Numbered from the stretch's first letter, positions 36,948 to 45,487 are shown. The stretch: 64,000 nucleotides of DNA from Streptomyces longisporoflavus (GCF_014649775.1 NZ_BMTR01000002.1:1-64000), one strand, 5' to 3'. Translations and numbers: made by a program. The notes: generated by a model not told the origin, from the sequence alone.

Positions 36948-37027
36948 ACCCCTCCGGCGTCCCGCGCAACACCGCCCGCCCTTCCGGCACTTGCCCCATC
37001 CGCCACCGTCTTCTGAGGAGCTTCACC

Positions 37028-38074
37028 ATGAACCGACGCGGAACACTCGCCGCCCTTGCCACCACAAGCGCCATGCTGCTCGCCTGCACACAGGCGCAGG
37101 CCGCCCACGGCCGACCGGAAACCGGACCTGTCCGGCCCTCGCTCACCGGCCTGCGCGTCCTGCTCAGCAACGACGACTCGATGCAGATGGCCCGCCCCGA
37201 CGCCTCCGACGGCAAGGGCCTGTACGAGGTGCGACGCGCCCTGTGCGCGGCCGGCGCGGACGTCGTCGTCATGGCTCCGTGGGCCAACCAGAGCGGCGCC
37301 GGAACCAGCGCCACCAGCGGTGGCCGGTTGACCGTCGAGCGACGGACCGCGCTGCCCGCCGGGTACGCGAACGACTGCTCGGGAGCACCCGGTGGCGGCG
37401 CGGTGTACGGCGTCTGCAAGGGGGCGGCGCCCTGCGGAACGTCCACACCGAGCGCGACGCCCGCCGACACCGTGCGCCTTGGCATCAACGGCGGGCTCGC
37501 CGCCAAGGCCGGCTGGAAGGACGGCCCGGACCTGGTGGTCACCGGCAGCAACTTCGGCCCGAACGTCGCCTCTGTCGTCAACGAGTCGGGCACGCTCGGT
37601 GCCGCGCTCGCCGCGATCGACGAGGGCGTACCCGCCGTCGCCCTCAACAGCGCCTACGCCCCCGCCGTGGCCGACTCCTTCGAGGTGGCGGACCACACCT
37701 ACCGCCGGACGGCCACGTTCGGGGCCGAGTTCATCGTCGGTCTGCGCGAACGTGACCTGCTCGCATCGAAGTACGTCATCAACGTGAACTATCCGCACCG
37801 TGCGGAACGGCAGCGGCCTCGGGGGACGGCCTGGACGTCCGTGGGCACGCAGAAGATCGTCGGTCTGCACTACACGGCTACGGGCGACACGTTCACCATC
37901 GGCTCAAGACTGTGCGTTGCGGGCTCACCGGACTGCCGCCCCGAGACCAAGCACCGAGCGGACTTCACGCTGCTCCAGCAGGGCTACGTCACCGTGACAC
38001 CGGTCAGCCCGGACCGCACACACACCGGCCGGGCGACCCGGGGACTCGAACGCTTCGTACGCGACGGGCGCTGA
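37028..38074 (+). CDS. Secreted SurE-family 5'/3'-nucleotidase
   Basis: 348 residues. A signal peptide (MNRRGTLAALATTSAMLLAC, cut near AQAAH) is followed by the SurE fold: RVLLSNDDS with the metal-binding Asp pair, VVVMAPWANQSGAGTS, and GPDLVVTGSNFGPNVA with the conserved Gly-Asn. Cytosolic SurE is a nucleotide phosphatase; this exported form is longer, with Cys residues consistent with disulfides. GAGGAG lies 7 bases before the ATG. It follows the MFS gene by 80 bases. I infer extracellular dephosphorylation of nucleotides followed by uptake. Confidence 0.85.
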   Translation: MNRRGTLAALATTSAMLLACTQAQAAHGRPETGPVRPSLTGLRVLLSNDDSMQMARPDASDGKGLYEVRRALCAAGADVVVMAPWANQSGAGTSATSGGRLTVERRTALPAGYANDCSGAPGGGAVYGVCKGAAPCGTSTPSATPADTVRLGINGGLAAKAGWKDGPDLVVTGSNFGPNVASVVNESGTLGAALAAIDEGVPAVALNSAYAPAVADSFEVADHTYRRTATFGAEFIVGLRERDLLASKYVINVNYPHRAERQRPRGTAWTSVGTQKIVGLHYTATGDTFTIGSRLCVAGSPDCRPETKHRADFTLLQQGYVTVTPVSPDRTHTGRATRGLERFVRDGR

Positions 38075-38170
38075 AGACACTCCCAACCGCCGCCCCACTG
38101 CGCGCTGTTGGCCCTCAGCTGTCTCGGAAGGCAGACCAAATCCGGCCGCGAGGCTCCGGTCCGCTGCGGG

Positions 38171-38854
38171 TCAGTCGAGGGTGTGGTGGGCCAGGATGTG
38201 GTCCGCCGTCTGGTGGAGGGACCGGCCGTGGCGGAAGGCGTGTGCGCGCATACGAGCCAGGGCGTCGTCCGGGGGAAGCTGCTCCGTCTCGGCGAGGACA
38301 CCGGCGGCCAGGTGGACGCTGGGAGGGAAACCCTGCGGGCCGGGCTGGGTGGTTCGGTGCGCGGCGGTCAGCAGGTGGGGGTGTTCGTCGAAGGCGAGCA
38401 GGGCGAGAATGCGGGCGTAAGCCCTTGCCCGGGATTTGTGCCGGGCGGTCAGGAGACCGGGCGCCGCGCGGTAGAGGTCCAGGGCGCCGAGGCACAGGTG
38501 GCCGGTGGCCAGGGGCAGGGCCGTTACGGAACGCATCTGGTGCCCGGCTGCGGCGTGGGTGAAGGCCGGCCACCGCTCGAACGCCTGGTGCAGGTCGGCT
38601 TCTTCGACGAGGGTGCGCTGTACGTACGCGTCGGTACAGGGGCCCTCTCCTGCGGTGAGCTGGGCATCCTCCAACAGCCGGGCGTCCTCGTCGCTGGCGT
38701 AGCCCATGACGCGCAGTTCACCGGCGGCGACCAGGCTCACGCCGAGGCTGTCGACGGCCAGATCGGCCGCGCAGGCCCGGGCGGCGGAGGCGAGGCTGAT
38801 GCCGCTGGCAGCGGCGCCGATCCGGCGCCAGGCGGCGGCATGGTCGTCATCCAT
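38171..38854 (-). CDS. GAF-ANTAR regulator 1
   Basis: 227 residues. An N-terminal GAF sensor contains LAVDSLGVSLVAAGELRVMG, GEGPCTDAY and SVTALPLATGHLCLGALDLY. A C-terminal ANTAR domain follows (SVHLAAGVLAETEQLPPDDA, then RMRAHAFRHGRSLHQTADHI). ANTAR binds paired RNA hairpins; GAF senses ligand or redox state. GAGG lies 5-6 bases before the ATG. The first of three tandem minus-strand genes of this type, 75 bases downstream of the second. Confidence 0.88.
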   Translation of the reverse strand: MDDDHAAAWRRIGAAASGISLASAARACAADLAVDSLGVSLVAAGELRVMGYASDEDARLLEDAQLTAGEGPCTDAYVQRTLVEEADLHQAFERWPAFTHAAAGHQMRSVTALPLATGHLCLGALDLYRAAPGLLTARHKSRARAYARILALLAFDEHPHLLTAAHRTTQPGPQGFPPSVHLAAGVLAETEQLPPDDALARMRAHAFRHGRSLHQTADHILAHHTLD

Positions 38855-38928
38855 CGGTGCCTCATCACACGTAGCGGTCGGGGGCCGGGCGGCCTGTACG
38901 AATCGCCGGGCTTGCAGGCGGGTGCGGG

Positions 38929-39657
38929 TCAGGGCCGGTCTATGGCGTCGGTGGGAAGTTGGCCGTCGATGATCTGACGGCAGACCATGGTCAGGCCCAG
39001 CCGGTGGGAGCGGGCATGGCGGCGCAGGGCGTCAAAAGCCTCGTCGACGGTGGTGCTCCAGCGTTCGGCGAGGATGCCCTTGGCCTGTTCGATGGCGATA
39101 CGGCTTTTCAGGGCCGCGTGCATCTGGGCGCGTTGCTGGTTGGCGTGGGCGGCGGTGCGGTGCTGGAGGATGGCGATGGTCGCCACGTCCGCCAGCGCCT
39201 GGGCGACCCGCGCGTCCGCCGGGGAAAGGTTCTGCCGGCGGGTGTCGAAGAGGTTCAGCGCGCCGATGACCGTATCGCGCAGGCGCATCGGCAGCGCGTG
39301 GGTGGTGACGAAACCGCTCTCGCGACCGCGGGCCGCGAAGACGGGAAAGGTACCCGTCTCCGCCGGCGAGGTGAGGTCGATGTTCAGCCGGAGAATGCCG
39401 CTGCGGTGGCATTCCACGCAGGGGCCTTCGTCGTGCTGCAGGGCAAAAATTTCCAGCAGCCGGGTGTGCTCGTCGGAGGCAGCGATCAGCTGTAGTTCAC
39501 CTCCGGGGTCTTCGAGCATGACTCCTGCCGCCGACACATCGAGCAGTTCGACGCAGCGATCACACAGGGTGTGCAGGAAGTCGATCAGGTCGAAATCGTC
39601 GACGAGTGTGTCGACGGCGTCGATGACGGCCGCCAGCAGGCGTTCTTCTCGGGTCAT
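38929..39657 (-). CDS. GAF-ANTAR regulator 2
   Basis: 242 residues. It starts MTREERLLAAVIDAVDTLVD then DFDLIDFLHTLCDRCVELLD, the classical N-terminal helix and GAF entry of this family. The GAF holds GPCVECHRSG and ALPMRLRDTVIGALNLFDTR. The ANTAR part is MHAALKSRIAIEQAKGILAE followed by DALRRHARSHRLGLTMVCRQ. Its ATG overlaps the TGA of gene 3 (ATGA at 39654-39657), so translation is coupled. Confidence 0.9.
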   Translation of the reverse strand: MTREERLLAAVIDAVDTLVDDFDLIDFLHTLCDRCVELLDVSAAGVMLEDPGGELQLIAASDEHTRLLEIFALQHDEGPCVECHRSGILRLNIDLTSPAETGTFPVFAARGRESGFVTTHALPMRLRDTVIGALNLFDTRRQNLSPADARVAQALADVATIAILQHRTAAHANQQRAQMHAALKSRIAIEQAKGILAERWSTTVDEAFDALRRHARSHRLGLTMVCRQIIDGQLPTDAIDRP

Positions 39658-40397
39658 GGCCCCTCAGTCCCTCCGCCGGGCGCGGGGCCCGGCTCATCTC
39701 CATCATCATCGCGAAAGTGCACCCGTCGGGCCACGACGTCCTCAGCGACCTCGAGCAACGACCGTCCCTGCTGAAAGGCGTACGCCCGCAGCCGGATCAA
39801 TGCCTCGGCCACGGACACGCCCGCCTGCGCACTGACCATCCCGGTGGCCTGGTGCACGGCAGCCCGGTAGAAGTGTGAACTGTCATGTGCGGCGGCAAAG
39901 GCATCCCATGACTGCTCGTCCTTGACCAGCGCGGCGGTCAGCGCGTGCGTGATGATCCGCGCGTCGCTCATCGGCGTCTGCGCCAGCGGTCCGGGCCTCG
40001 CCCGCTGCAGAGTCATCGTGCCGAGGCAGACCTCTCCCAGACGCAGCGGCAGGCAGAACACCGCTCCGATCCCCAGAGCCAGAACCTCGGGCAGCAGGAC
40101 AGGCCACCGGGCAGCCGGCTCCGCCGCCAGATCCGGCACCACGACAGCCGCGCCGGACGAGGCGACCTCCGGGCCCGGTCCCTGCCCCAGCGTGAACTGC
40201 AGATCCTCGAGCCGCGTACTGGCACCGGGGGTCACCCACAGCAGTTCGTTCAGGCCGCTGCCGGGTGTCACGGACACGGCCACCCCGTCGACGCCCAGCG
40301 CCCGGGCACACCGCTGGGCATCCACGCCGGCCATCCCCCCGCTGCCGGGCGCCGGGCGCAAGCTCTCCAGTACGGCAGCAAGGTCGTCCATGGCCAT
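39654..40397 (-). CDS. GAF-ANTAR regulator 3
   Basis: 247 residues from the ATG at 40397 (MAMDDLAAVLESLRPAPG); the open frame extends upstream, but AGGAGG about 10 bases before 40397 decides the start. The GAF holds LGQGPGPEVASSGAAVVVPD and VFCLPLRLGEVCLGTMTLQR. The ANTAR part is AAVHQATGMVSAQAGVSVAE then ALIRLRAYAFQQGRSLLEVA. Coupled by ATGA to regulator 2 and divergent from regulator 4. The Pro/Gly-rich tail is likely disordered. Confidence 0.88.
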   Translation of the reverse strand: MAMDDLAAVLESLRPAPGSGGMAGVDAQRCARALGVDGVAVSVTPGSGLNELLWVTPGASTRLEDLQFTLGQGPGPEVASSGAAVVVPDLAAEPAARWPVLLPEVLALGIGAVFCLPLRLGEVCLGTMTLQRARPGPLAQTPMSDARIITHALTAALVKDEQSWDAFAAAHDSSHFYRAAVHQATGMVSAQAGVSVAEALIRLRAYAFQQGRSLLEVAEDVVARRVHFRDDDGDEPGPAPGGGTEGP

Positions 40398-40684
40398 GGT
40401 CCGCCGCCCTCCTGCCTGATCGAACCCGTCCGAGAAACGGCACGGCCAGTCTATGCGGACAAGAGGATGACGAGGTCGACCCTGCGCCGCTCGGCTCGGC
40501 GGGCGTAGAGTGGACGGCAAGGCTGTCCCCGACAAAGCAGATGGTTCGTCTCGCACGACAACCCCTGACATTGGCTTCCGATCACGGGCAGCATCGGCAG
40601 TTGAGTGCCAAAGATCGGAAGCACCGTCATGTTCAGGCTTCGGAGTTCGCGCTCCCCATCCCTTCCTTCTTTCGCTCTCTTCCC

Positions 40685-41425
40685 GTGACGGCCTCCCGGA
40701 CGACAGCTGTCGAGCTGGCCGCCCTACACCTGGATCGCCCCAATCCCCCCAGCAGCCTCGTACGGTCGTGCAGGGAGGAGCTGAGGAACGCCTGCTCGGT
40801 GGGCCTGACGCTGGCGGTGGACGCCGTCCTCGCCCAACGCGTCTCCCTTGCCGCAGAGGGCCCCTTGGCCGCTCGGGGTGAAGCCCTGCAGATCAACCTC
40901 GGGGAAGGCCCGTGCATCGAGGCGCTCACCCGGCGCAGGGCGGTCCTTGTCCCCGACCTCGACGACCCGGAACTCACCGGGGCCTGGCCCGTCTACGCCC
41001 AACGTGCCCGCGCCAACGGCATCCGGGCCGCCTTCGCGCTCTGCACCGTCACCCAACCCGACCACACCGGCCCTCAGCCGGGCCTGGTCCTGTCCGTCTA
41101 CCGCGATCGGCCCGGCCCCTTGTCCCAGAAGGACGTGGAGACCGTACGCACCCACGTACACGCCGCCGACCTCCTGCTCCTCACCACTCCCCGCCCCGGC
41201 CAGAACGACGCCGCCGACACCTGGCTCCTGCCGGCTGACGCCGTCGTCCACCAAGCCACCGGCATGATCAGCTCCCGCCACCAGGTCACCACCAGCCAGG
41301 CACTGGCACTGCTGCGTGCCCATGCTCACGCCGGTCAGAGCGATCTGCATGATCTCGCCAAGGCCATCGTCCACGACGGCCTGCGTCTGCCGCAGCTCCC
41401 CCCGCCGGACCCCAGCAACCCCTGA
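40685..41425 (+). CDS. GAF-ANTAR regulator 4
   Basis: About 246 residues from the GTG at 40685. The start is uncertain because no clear ribosome-binding site is visible. GAF segments include LAVDAVLAQRVSLAAEGPLA, LGEGPCIEALTRRRAVLVPD and LSVYRDRPGPLSQKDVETVR. The ANTAR part is DAVVHQATGMISSRHQVTTS then QALALLRAHAHAGQSDLHDL. It is divergent from regulators 3-2-1 across about 290 bases. Together they form a four-gene ANTAR cluster. Confidence 0.82.
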   Translation: MTASRTTAVELAALHLDRPNPPSSLVRSCREELRNACSVGLTLAVDAVLAQRVSLAAEGPLAARGEALQINLGEGPCIEALTRRRAVLVPDLDDPELTGAWPVYAQRARANGIRAAFALCTVTQPDHTGPQPGLVLSVYRDRPGPLSQKDVETVRTHVHAADLLLLTTPRPGQNDAADTWLLPADAVVHQATGMISSRHQVTTSQALALLRAHAHAGQSDLHDLAKAIVHDGLRLPQLPPPDPSNP

Positions 41426-41444
41426 AGGACCGCAGCGAAGAAGC

Positions 41445-42155
41445 TCAGATCCAGCCCTCCAGGGACTTCAGGAATGCCTGCGGGTCGTCGCGGTGGATGC
41501 AGTGCCCCGCCCGCGGCACCCGGCACACCGCAAAGCCGCGTTCCTCAAGACGCGCCACGCCCCGGGAGTCGATGCACAGGCTGGGATCGGCCAGTTGCAC
41601 CAACGAGGGCACTACGGCCGACTCCGGGAGGTACTGCTGCTCGAAGCGCTCCACGGCAGACAGAAACTCCGGGTCGAACAGCGAGAAGCCCGCCAGCTCC
41701 GCCGCCACATCCTCCTGTGACCACCGCGGGTTCATGGCACGGACGCTCTCGGCTGTCGCCGAGGCGACCATCTGCCGCATGCCCGCCATCGCCCCGGCCG
41801 GCAGGTTGCCCAGCAGAAACCCGGGGTCGCAGTACACGGCGCGCTTCGGGCGCAGCCTGGACGCCGCCAGGGCGAGCGACAGACCGCCCAGCGAGTGCCC
41901 GATCGCCACATCGGCGCCGGTCGGCAGGTTCTCCACCAGGTCCCCGGCAAGCAGCTCCGGACGGTACTCGCCGCGCGGGCTGTGACCATGGCCGCGCAGA
42001 TCGGGGGCCACGACCCGGTATCCGAGACCGACGAGGTACTCCTCGACCGCATGCCAGGTGCGGTGGTCGGACATGCCGCCGTGGATCAGCAGCGCGACCT
42101 TGTCACCGGCGGTGGCGCCGTCACGGGGACCGCTGTCATGGACGTTCAGCTTCAT
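41445..42155 (-). CDS. Alpha/beta hydrolase
   Basis: 236 residues. The oxyanion segment is LLIHGGMSDHRTWHAV, followed by VVAPDLRGHGHSPRGEY. The nucleophile elbow is GHSLGG (about residues 86-91) and the C-terminal His is in GHCIH. The acid residue is probably the Asp in LADPSLCID. It fits a small esterase/lactonase-like enzyme. It is convergent with GAF-ANTAR regulator 4. The promoter side carries TTACAC repeats and a perfect palindrome, so it is likely repressed by a dedicated regulator. Substrate unknown. Confidence 0.85.
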   Translation of the reverse strand: MKLNVHDSGPRDGATAGDKVALLIHGGMSDHRTWHAVEEYLVGLGYRVVAPDLRGHGHSPRGEYRPELLAGDLVENLPTGADVAIGHSLGGLSLALAASRLRPKRAVYCDPGFLLGNLPAGAMAGMRQMVASATAESVRAMNPRWSQEDVAAELAGFSLFDPEFLSAVERFEQQYLPESAVVPSLVQLADPSLCIDSRGVARLEERGFAVCRVPRAGHCIHRDDPQAFLKSLEGWI

Positions 42156-42186
42156 CGACGGAAGCCTTTCTGCAGAGGTGATCAGC

Positions 42187-42231
42187 CAGGTGCTTACACA
42201 TCAGGTGCCTACAAGGTGATTACACGTGTAA
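42187..42231 (-). promoter_or_regulatory. Triplicated AGGTG-TTACAC repeats ending in a TTACACGTGTAA palindrome
   Basis: Three related units start at 42188, 42203 and 42214 (AGGTGCTTACACAT, AGGTGCCTACA, AGGTGATTACACGT). The last runs into the perfect 12-bp palindrome TTACACGTGTAA at 42220-42231. They lie 33-76 bases upstream of the hydrolase start codon and look like cooperative operator sites. Confidence 0.6.
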
Positions 42232-42565
42232 GCATCCTTGAGCACAGAACGCCCGGCAGGCAAGAGACCCGCACACGCCTCCGGGGTGCGGCGCGCCTTC
42301 GCGCCCGCGGGCGCAGGCCGGGCCTGGTCCCGCACTTCTTCACCGGTGGCGCGGCGGGTGTCTTCGGCAATCGGCCCCGACCACGACTCGGCGGTACGCG
42401 AAGATCGCCCCACCGGCGGGCGCGCCGAAGCCGCTTCGGCCGGAGGACCAGCCGCCCGCCCCCCCTGAGACCAGAGAGGCTCGGGGCCCACCGGACGATC
42501 AAGGAGTCCTCACCCCCGGTCCGCGACTTTGCCTCGGAAATCGAACGTATGATCTATTGAGGGGC
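42232..42565. other. Gap without a supported gene
   Basis: 334 bases, Arg/Pro-codon-rich in every frame but without a convincing gene. TATGAT at 42548-42553 could be a -10 element for the small gene starting at 42566. Confidence 0.4.
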
Positions 42566-42799
42566 ATGGACCGTGACCACTTCCCCAAGGACCTTCTCGA
42601 GGCTCAGACCGCCTGGTACCTCACCTACGACGAGCTGGCCCTCGCCCCGGCCGGATCGCGTACCTCCGCACGCCGCCGCCTGCTGGAACTCTCCCGCCGC
42701 GTCGTGGGGCATCCCTTCTGGGAGACACCTGCCGGAACACCGGCCGCGCGGGTGGCCCTGAAGGAGGTTGCCCGCGCCCGAACGCAGACGGGCTCGTGA
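42566..42799 (+). CDS. Small hypothetical protein, possibly leaderless
   Basis: 77 residues starting MDRDHFPKDLLEAQTAWYLT and YDELALAPAGSRTSARRRLL, with a conserved-looking aromatic motif and a basic helix. A GAGGGG lies only one base before the ATG, too close for a normal ribosome-binding site. TATGAT about 13 bases upstream suggests a near-leaderless transcript; a TTG at 42557 is an alternative start. No family recognised. Confidence 0.6.
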   Translation: MDRDHFPKDLLEAQTAWYLTYDELALAPAGSRTSARRRLLELSRRVVGHPFWETPAGTPAARVALKEVARARTQTGS

Positions 42800-42938
42800 C
42801 GCGCGACGCGGATCTGGATGCGGTGCGCTCCGAAGGACAGCAGGCGGCCCGCCGGCGCCAGGCTCCAGGGACGGCCGGGGGCGCCGACGCCCCGGCCCCG
42901 CCACCCCACGGAATGCTCGCCTCACCTCCGGCCGCGCC

Positions 42939-43427
42939 TCACCGGGGCGTGGAGATCCCCCCGGCCGCCCGTCGCTGACCGGGCCACATGTCCGCATACG
43001 CGGCGTCGAAGAACTGCACCTGCGGCGCGCGCAGCGCAGCCGCGTCGGTCAGCTCGCCCCGGGCCGCCTCGGCCAGGCGGGCCGCGTACCGATAGGCAGC
43101 ACCTCGCAGAGGCTCGCTTCTGGCCGACAGGTCGATCTCCGCCTGCGCGAGCCACAGGTCATCGACGAGGGGTTCGATCGCAGTACCGGCTGCGCCGACG
43201 TCGGCGTGCGGAGGCGTGAGCACCGCCTTCTCCACCCGCGACGCGATACTCAGGAACTTCAGGATCACCTGCTTCAATTCCGCACGGTGCACGGCCGCCT
43301 CTTCGATCTCCGACTGCCGGGTGCTCGCCCGTGTCACCAGATACTGGCCGAACAGCGACCCGCCCGCACCGAGCACAACACCTGCCAGAGAGAACAACGC
43401 CGGCCCCAAGCTTCCCCAAGATCCCAT
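42939..43427 (-). CDS. Hypothetical protein with N-terminal membrane anchor
   Basis: 162 residues. One N-terminal hydrophobic segment (LGPALFSLAGVVLGAGGSLF) is followed by a long charged helical region (RASTRQSEIEEAAVHRAELK, then SEPLRGAAYRYAARLAEAAR). Probably a membrane-tethered cytoplasmic coiled coil. Third-position G/C is high. No family recognised. It is divergent from the zinc-ribbon pair. Confidence 0.6.
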   Translation of the reverse strand: MGSWGSLGPALFSLAGVVLGAGGSLFGQYLVTRASTRQSEIEEAAVHRAELKQVILKFLSIASRVEKAVLTPPHADVGAAGTAIEPLVDDLWLAQAEIDLSARSEPLRGAAYRYAARLAEAARGELTDAAALRAPQVQFFDAAYADMWPGQRRAAGGISTPR

Positions 43428-43565
43428 GGCAGCAGTCTCTCAACTCGCCGCCGAGAAGGCAGAGTTGCTGGCCTGATACGGACGGCCGTTCGCATATCAC
43501 CTCATCTGCTGGGCAGCCATAGAGAACAGTGCACGACGGTCGTCGGGGGAAGGAGGCCGAGCGCA

Positions 43566-43685
43566 GTGAACTGCCCATCGTGCGGAGGCGCGGCACAGCA
43601 GGGTCCGGACGGCTCCTGGGCCTGCGGACAGTGTGGTCCCATCACCCGTTCAGGGCCTGTCTCGTGGGTAGGGTCGACGACATGA
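43566..43685 (+). CDS. 39-residue zinc-ribbon peptide, translationally coupled
   Basis: The GTG at 43566 has GGAAGGAGG 9 bases upstream. The peptide contains CPSCGG and later CGQCG, the two knuckles of a zinc ribbon. Its TGA overlaps the ATG of the next gene (ATGA at 43682-43685), which supports genuine expression of both. Too short for a family call. Confidence 0.55.
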   Translation: MNCPSCGGAAQQGPDGSWACGQCGPITRSGPVSWVGSTT

Positions 43686-43906
43686 CGGCAGATCAACCCC
43701 CCACGCCGGCCGCGGAGCCCTCGGAGCCCTCGGGAATCACCACGACGGACTGCCGAGGCTGCGGCTCGCAGGTGTCAGGCATCAGCGGGCGCTACGCCTG
43801 CGGAGTGTGCGGCTGGACCAACCCGTGGGACGAGGGCCATCAGGAACTTCCGGTCGCCGATGACGATCCTGACTGGCCGAGGCACGGACACAACCCGTCG
43901 ACTTGA
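43682..43906 (+). CDS. Small zinc-ribbon protein
   Basis: 74 residues starting MTADQPPTPAAEPSEPSG. It carries CRGCGSQ then CGVCGWTNPWDEGH, a two-knuckle zinc ribbon with an acidic tail (DDDPDW). It overlaps the upstream zinc-ribbon peptide by 4 bases. Function unknown; such small ribbons may bind nucleic acid or protein. Confidence 0.6.
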   Translation: MTADQPPTPAAEPSEPSGITTTDCRGCGSQVSGISGRYACGVCGWTNPWDEGHQELPVADDDPDWPRHGHNPST

Positions 43907-44058
43907 ACCGGTCCTCGCCTGCGACAGGATCGGTACCGGCCCTACGTACCCCTGGTCAACGTTCGTTCAACACGTGTCAAGCGGACCCGGGCCACACTCA
44001 AAACCATCCACACCCAAAACCATTGGGCCGCCCGACCTGCGTCAGACATGATCGGCCC

Positions 44059-44622
44059 ATGGACACCTACCTGGAGACCGAGCGTCTGGCCCTGCGCCGT
44101 TTCACTGCCGATGACGCGGACCTCCTGATCGAGCTGGACAGCGATCCGGCGGTGATGCGCTATCTGAGCGGCGGCGAGCCGACCGCGCCGGAGGTCATCC
44201 GCGAGCGCCACCTGCCGAGGATCCTCGATGGCTACGAGAAGTGGGGCGGCGACCTCGGACTGTTCGCCGCCCACGAGAAGGAGGACGGCACGTTCACCGG
44301 CTGGTTCATCCTCCGGCCGAAGCAGGAGGGTCCGCCGGACGAAGTCGAGCTCGGCTACCGGTTGCGGCAGGCGGCCTGGGGCAAGGGTTACGCCACCGAA
44401 GGCTCGCGGGCCCTGCTGCGCAAGGCATTCACGGAGCTCGGTGTGCGTATGGTCTGGGCCGAGACGATGTCGGTGAACCAGGGCTCGCGCAACGTCATGG
44501 AGAAGCTCGAGATGACACTCGCGGGCACCATCCCCATGCCCGCGGACATGGAGTTGATCGAGGGTGCCGAGCGGGGAGGCGTACGGTACGAGATCACCCG
44601 GGAGCAGTGGAAGCAGCCGTAG
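44059..44622 (+). CDS. GNAT-family N-acetyltransferase (RimJ/RimL-like)
   Basis: 187 residues. It opens TERLALRRFTADDADLLIEL, typical of RimJ/RimL-type acetyltransferases. The acetyl-CoA loop is LRQAAWGKGYATEGSRALLR (Arg/Gln-x-x-Gly-x-Gly/Ala region). FTELGVRMVWAETMSVNQGS and NVMEKLEMTLAG follow. Probably acetylates a small amine or a protein N-terminus. It converges with the TipA-type gene. Confidence 0.85.
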   Translation: MDTYLETERLALRRFTADDADLLIELDSDPAVMRYLSGGEPTAPEVIRERHLPRILDGYEKWGGDLGLFAAHEKEDGTFTGWFILRPKQEGPPDEVELGYRLRQAAWGKGYATEGSRALLRKAFTELGVRMVWAETMSVNQGSRNVMEKLEMTLAGTIPMPADMELIEGAERGGVRYEITREQWKQP

Positions 44623-44681
44623 GCGGGGTGTGCGCGGCCGGTCGGCGTTTGCGTCAGGGGTGGCGGGGGCATTGCCGTTGC

Positions 44682-44705
44682 CGCCGGGGTCTGCAGCCCC
44701 CGGCG
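44682..44705. terminator. Terminator between GNAT and TipA-type genes
   Basis: A perfect 8-bp inverted repeat (CGCCGGGG/CCCCGGCG) with an 8-nt loop lies between the two convergent stop codons. Confidence 0.6.
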
Positions 44706-44719
44706 AGCGGGTCCGCCGG

Positions 44720-45487
44720 TCAGCTCAGCCGGGCATCGGCGTAGAAGACCATCGCATCGCGCTGGTAGTCGGCAAGGCCTTCGGCGATCTTGTCGAAGTT
44801 CGCGCGAGACTGCGGGTCGTCGGCGAAGCGCTCCCCCATCCCCTTGTATGCGGCCGCGTTCGGGGTCCAGTACCGGCACACGAACTGGTACTGGGCGTCC
44901 ACCGCGTCCTGCACCGCGCCGTCGGCAACCGGTGTGCCGGCCGCCATGAACTCCGCCATGCGGATCAGGTGCGCGGTCACCTCGCGCTGGTAGTGCTCGG
45001 TGTCCTCGGCCGTCATCCCCTCGACGGCCTGCCGGGACTGCTCCCAGGCCCGGGGCCACCGCTCCCGGACCTCGGCATCGATCCGGGGGTTCGAGGCCTC
45101 GAAGCCCTCGAACAGGTTCTCCGGCCTGTTGATCTTCACCATGTCGTTGTTGTCCTCGCCTTCCTGGAGTTCGGCGATGGTGCGGCCGACCGTGCGGGCG
45201 AGCATTTCCAGCCGATCTCGTTCCGCGAGCAGCCGTCTGTGATGCTCGCGGAGTACGGCCACTTGATCGGCCTGGCTCTCCAGGACCGCCCTGATCTCGC
45301 GCAGTCCCACGTCCAGCTCACGCATCAGCAGGATCTGCTGCAAGCGCAGCAGCCCGGCTTCCTCGTAGTAGCGGTGCCCGTTGCTCCCGATCCACGCCGG
45401 TGGCAGCAGGCCGATCTCGTCGTAGTGCCGCAGTGTCCGGGACGTCACGCCCGACATCCGGGCCACATCCGCGATCGACCAGGCCAT
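44720..45487 (-). CDS. MerR-family TipA-type regulator
   Basis: 255 residues from an ATG with GGGAGG upstream. The N-terminal MerR winged helix is MAWSIADVARMSGVTSRTLR followed by HYDEIGLLPPAWIGSNGHRY and a dimerisation helix. The C-terminal TipAS-like domain (about 120-255) has the aromatic pattern of the drug-binding domain (VCRYWTPNAAAYKGMGERFA, DYQRDAMVFYADARL). TipAL binds thiopeptide and other hydrophobic ligands and activates its own gene, and this protein should behave similarly. No target gene is adjacent beyond a tiny membrane peptide. Confidence 0.88.
   Translation of the reverse strand: MAWSIADVARMSGVTSRTLRHYDEIGLLPPAWIGSNGHRYYEEAGLLRLQQILLMRELDVGLREIRAVLESQADQVAVLREHHRRLLAERDRLEMLARTVGRTIAELQEGEDNNDMVKINRPENLFEGFEASNPRIDAEVRERWPRAWEQSRQAVEGMTAEDTEHYQREVTAHLIRMAEFMAAGTPVADGAVQDAVDAQYQFVCRYWTPNAAAYKGMGERFADDPQSRANFDKIAEGLADYQRDAMVFYADARLS

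Noticed and set aside
43966..43982. A third ACACGTGT palindrome upstream of the GNAT gene
   Set aside because: The flanks (CAACACGTGTCAA) differ from TTACACGTGTAA, and an 8-mer this short can arise by chance.
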